This document shows, in pieces, positions 52,920 through 64,000 of a stretch of 64,000 bases of DNA. The DNA is from Vibrio sp. ES.051 (GTDB lineage Bacteria; Pseudomonadota; Gammaproteobacteria; Enterobacterales; Vibrionaceae): NCBI RefSeq assembly GCF_002563795.1, contig NZ_PDJL01000002.1, positions 61,875-125,874 of the forward strand, in the 5' to 3' direction. Position 1 is the stretch's first letter, and every line of letters starts with the position of its first letter. The position numbers and the translations under genes are program-made. The notes under the pieces were generated by a model that saw nothing but the letters and a program-made list of their open reading frames with translations, did no database searches and had not been told where the DNA came from.

Positions 52920-53337
52920 GATCGTTCGCAATTCTAACCTTCAGCGTCCGCTCCATATATTCCTTTTCATTGAGTTTCGCGATAGCGGGTTTAGCATCAG
53001 CCGCTGCCATAACAACAAAGCCGAAACCTCTTCTTTTACCAGTACGCTTATCTTTCATTAAGCGTACTGCATATACTTGGCCATAGTTAGAAAACAAATC
53101 TCTAACATGACTTTCATTCGCTTTATAAGGAAGGTTGCCGACATATAAAGTTTTGGTCGATGGGTCCGAGTCCGTTGATTTAATAGAGGGTGTTCGGCTA
53201 GAAAGTGAAAATAAAAAAGCAGTAGCGGCAACACCGATGAGAAAGCTTAAAGCTGGTGGGATGGTAACTAGAGAGAATACAATTCCCCCAATGATGGCCA
53301 ACCCGGCACATAAAATTAGATTTTTTTTAGATGTCAT
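52882..53337 (-). CDS. RNA-recognition-motif protein with membrane anchor
   Basis: A 151-residue protein with two N-terminal hydrophobic segments (residues about 7-45) and one RRM domain (about 64-140): RNP2 LYVGNLPY and RNP1 [10 protein letters not shown]. Cold-shock-type RRM proteins of this family occur in Vibrio, Pseudomonas and cyanobacteria; the membrane anchor is a Vibrio-type variant. RNA binding is expected; targets are unknown. It overlaps murI by 38 bases in a convergent arrangement. Confidence 0.88.
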   Translation of the reverse strand: MTSKKNLILCAGLAIIGGIVFSLVTIPPALSFLIGVAATAFLFSLSSRTPSIKSTDSDPSTKTLYVGNLPYKANESHVRDLFSNYGQVYAVRLMKDKRTGKRRGFGFVVMAAADAKPAIAKLNEKEYMERTLKVRIANDPKHPDGDKLEQD

Positions 53338-53526
53338 TTTAATTACTACACATAGTGATAAAGAGATCGATGGTCCATTAATAGAATAGACATATGAATC
53401 TTACGTATATGGCTGGTTTTTTTCCAACCAATTGCTGTGATATGTCTCAAATGTGACGAAGAAATATGCAAATCTTGTTCTTTTGGTGAATTAATCACCG
53501 ATTAAGTGTTTTTTTGTAAAAAACGC

Positions 53527-53660
53527 TTGTGCTAATTTCTCAGCTCCCTATACTGCGCATCCACCGACACGGAGTGAGACGAGAGTCACACGAGAGTCGG
53601 AGAAAAGAGAGAAAAGAAATTTGAAAAAATGCTTGACTCTCTCGCGGTGCAAAGTAAGAT
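53527..53660 (+). promoter_or_regulatory. Tandem rrn promoters P1 and P2
   Basis: P1: TTGTGC (53527-53532), 16-base spacer, TATACT (53549-53554), then a GC-rich discriminator. P2: TTGACT (53633-53638), 16-base spacer, TAAGAT (53655-53660). An antitermination box A-like GCTCTTTAACAAT follows at 53708-53720. The gap from the RRM gene to 53526 shows nothing else that I recognise. Confidence 0.8.
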
Positions 53661-53931
53661 ACGCACCCCTAACGTCGAGTAAGCAAGCTGCTGAAAGCGT
53701 TAGAAAAGCTCTTTAACAATATAGACCTATCAATCTGTGTGGGCACTCGTTGATGATAATCAAATTAGAAGCTTAGGCTTCAAATACGGTTTCAATGAAC
53801 TGAGTGACCAATCGAGATTAACTTGTTTAATCTTGGCACAGTCAATTCATTATCGTTCTGTTGGAACGATAATAGCTTTAAAATTACGTTTGTAGTTTTG
53901 AAGTCAGTATTCGTTGAGCCGACAAAATCTT

Positions 53932-55484
<1,553 letters not shown>

Positions 55485-55552
55485 TACGAAAGATTATTGC
55501 GATGAGTGTTCACACAGATTGATACGGTTTATAAAGTTTAAGAGACGATACT

Positions 55553-55629
55553 GGGTCTGTAGCTCAGGTGGTTAGAGCGTTCGCCTGATAAGCGAGAGGT
55601 CGGTGGTTCGAGTCCACTCAGACCCACCA
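55553..55629 (+). tRNA. tRNA-Ile(GAT) in the 16S-23S spacer
   Basis: 77 bases from GGGTCTGTAGCTCAGGTGG to CCA, with anticodon loop CTGATAAG (GAT) and T arm GGTTCGAGTCC. Only in the first operon. Confidence 0.97.
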
Positions 55630-55671
55630 ATTTCCTTCCCAGAAAATTGGCATACAGTATCGACACCTGAT

Positions 55672-55747
55672 GGGGCTATAGCTCAGCTGGGAGAGCGCCT
55701 GCCTTGCACGCAGGAGGTCTGCGGTTCGATCCCGCATAGCTCCACCA
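55672..55747 (+). tRNA. tRNA-Ala(TGC) in the 16S-23S spacer
   Basis: 76 bases from GGGGCTATAGCTCAGCTGG to CCA, with anticodon loop CTTGCACG (TGC) and T arm GGTTCGATCCC. Only in the first operon. Confidence 0.97.
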
Positions 55748-56040
55748 TCTTTAAGTGCATTCAATGAGTGTGTTTAAACATGGTTTTCATTAGAAAACTT
55801 TGCTCTTTAACAATTTGGAAAGCTGACTGATAACAACAACGTTGTTATCAAATAAAGTTCTCAATGTTTATCGTAAAGATAAACACCAAAACAACACATT
55901 CAAGTGTTCTTGGGAATATCACTATTACAGTGATTATTCGAAATTGAGTCCGGCAAAATCGAAATGTCTCTCGCTCATTCAAATAATGAGAGACAACTTT
56001 GGTGATTTGAACATCAACTCGAAACTCCTTCGGGTTGTAT

Positions 56041-58930
<2,890 letters not shown>

Positions 58931-59041
58931 CAACACCCAAGGGGTTTTGATGGGCTCAATACAAGAAAACTTGATTGTGTTAAGAACTGAAACAGCTTTC
59001 CAGATTATTAATTACTGCGTTGGCGGTAGTTAAAAAGAATT

Positions 59042-59161
59042 TGCTTGGCGACCATAGCGTTTTGGCCCCACCTGACTTCCATGCCGAACTCAGAAGTGAA
59101 ACGAAATAGCGCCGATGGTAGTGTGGGGTTTCCCCATGTGAGAGTAGGACATCGCCAGGCT
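59042..59161 (+). rRNA. 5S ribosomal RNA, first operon
   Basis: 120 bases from TGCTTGGCGACCATAGCG to CGCCAGGCT, with the two ends paired (TGCTTGGCG with CGCCAGGC). Confidence 0.96.
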
Positions 59162-59174
59162 TTAATTTCGACTT

Positions 59175-59224
59175 TGCTTATTCGTTAAGCAAGTCACCAT
59201 AGAGTTCTAAATTTGTTTAGAATT
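59175..59224 (+). terminator. Probable terminator of the first rrn operon
   Basis: Two consecutive stems: TTGCTTA/TAAGCAA at 59175-59193 and TTCTAAA/TTTAGAA near 59203-59220 followed by TTTTAT. The next promoter begins at 59230. Confidence 0.6.
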
Positions 59225-59229
59225 TTATG

Positions 59230-59257
59230 TTGACTTTCAAAGTGGGAAGCGTATTAT
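59230..59257 (+). promoter_or_regulatory. Promoter of the second rrn operon
   Basis: TTGACT (59230-59235), 16-base spacer, TATTAT (59252-59257) and a GC-rich discriminator ACGCACC. The leader up to 59518 closely copies that of the first operon, including the box A-like TTCTTTAACAAT. Confidence 0.8.
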
Positions 59258-59518
59258 ACGCACCTCGCTTAAGTGCTAAGGCACTGAAAGCCAAGTTCTT
59301 TAACAATATAGACCTATCAATCTGTGTGGGCACTCGTTGATGATAATCGAATTAGAAGCTTTTGCTTCAAATACGGTTTCAATGAACTGAGTGACCAATC
59401 GAGATTAACTTGTTTAATCTTGGCACAGTCAATTCATTATCGTTCTGTTGGAACGGTAATAGCTTTAAAATTACGTTTGTAGTTTTGAAGTCAGTATTCG
59501 TTGAGCCGACAAAATCTT

Positions 59519-61070
<1,552 letters not shown>

Positions 61071-61379
61071 TACGAAAGATTATTGCGATGAGTGTTCACA
61101 CAGATTGATGGTTTAGAAGCGAAAGCTTCGAGCTATAATTGCTCTTTAACAATTTGGAAAGCTGACTGATAACAACAACGTTGTTATCAAGTAAAGTTCT
61201 CAATGTTTATCGTAAAGATAAACACCAAAACAACACATTCAAGTGTTCTTGGGAATATCACTATTGCAGTGATTATTCGAAATTGAGTCCGGCAAAATCG
61301 AAATGTCTCTCGCTCATTCAAATAATGAGAGACAACTTTGGTGATTTGAACATCAACTCGAAACTCCTTCGGGTTGTAT
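61071..61379. other. 16S-23S spacer of the second operon, no tRNA
   Basis: 309 bases. It lacks both tRNAs of the first spacer; from the box A (TTGCTCTTTAACAAT at 61139) onward it is close to the first copy. Confidence 0.9.

Positions 61380-64000
<2,621 letters not shown>

Overview
The window is a stretch of the main chromosome of a Vibrio (Gammaproteobacteria). The gene content and order match Vibrio and enterobacterial cores: yigL-pldB-rhtB, rsmD-ftsYEX-rpoH, glpEG, ubiCA, plsB, lexA-dinF, sthA-fabR-yijD, trmA-btuB-murI, then ribosomal RNA operons. The 16S sequence is Vibrio-like; the species cannot be fixed by eye.

Layout. 1-5.3 kb: edge-truncated lipoprotein, EVE protein, yigL, pldB, rhtB and an EAL-HDOD protein. 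5.4-8.9 kb: arsenate-resistance operon (ArsR regulator, GAPDH, a broken phosphatase gene, ArsJ efflux) using the 1-arseno-3-phosphoglycerate route. 9-14 kb: small membrane and metabolic genes (acyltransferase, yhhM/DUF2500, yhhN, yecH, yhgN, yhhL). 14-18.8 kb: rsmD, ftsYEX, rpoH. 18.8-31.1 kb: glpEG, a FliL-like protein, ubiCA, plsB, lexA with two SOS boxes, a methyltransferase, dinF, sthA, fabR, yijD.

31.2-48.0 kb: a genomic island of about 16.8 kb inserted in the 3' end of trmA. A 33-bp imperfect duplication marks both ends, and the original last codons of trmA are stranded beside yijD. The island carries a P4-type integrase, replication/regulation-like genes, an inovirus Gp2-like protein, a putative restriction endonuclease followed by a GHKL-ATPase/PD-(D/E)XK fusion (the best candidate here for an undescribed defence system), a second catalytic-only tyrosine recombinase, a RadC/DUF2787/small-ORF operon, an AlpA-like regulator, an AraC regulator with an amino-acid racemase, a large lipoprotein, a Cys-rich 44-residue ORF and a WYL-domain regulator. 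A 31-bp repeat lies upstream of both the WYL gene and the Cys-rich ORF.

48-53.3 kb: trmA, cobalamin riboswitch, btuB, a DUF71 ATPase, murI and an RRM protein. 53.5-64 kb: two tandem rrn operons. The first is complete (16S, tRNA-Ile, tRNA-Ala, 23S, 5S). The second has no spacer tRNA and its 23S runs off the right edge; that copy has many homopolymer indels relative to the first and is probably poor consensus sequence rather than real variation.
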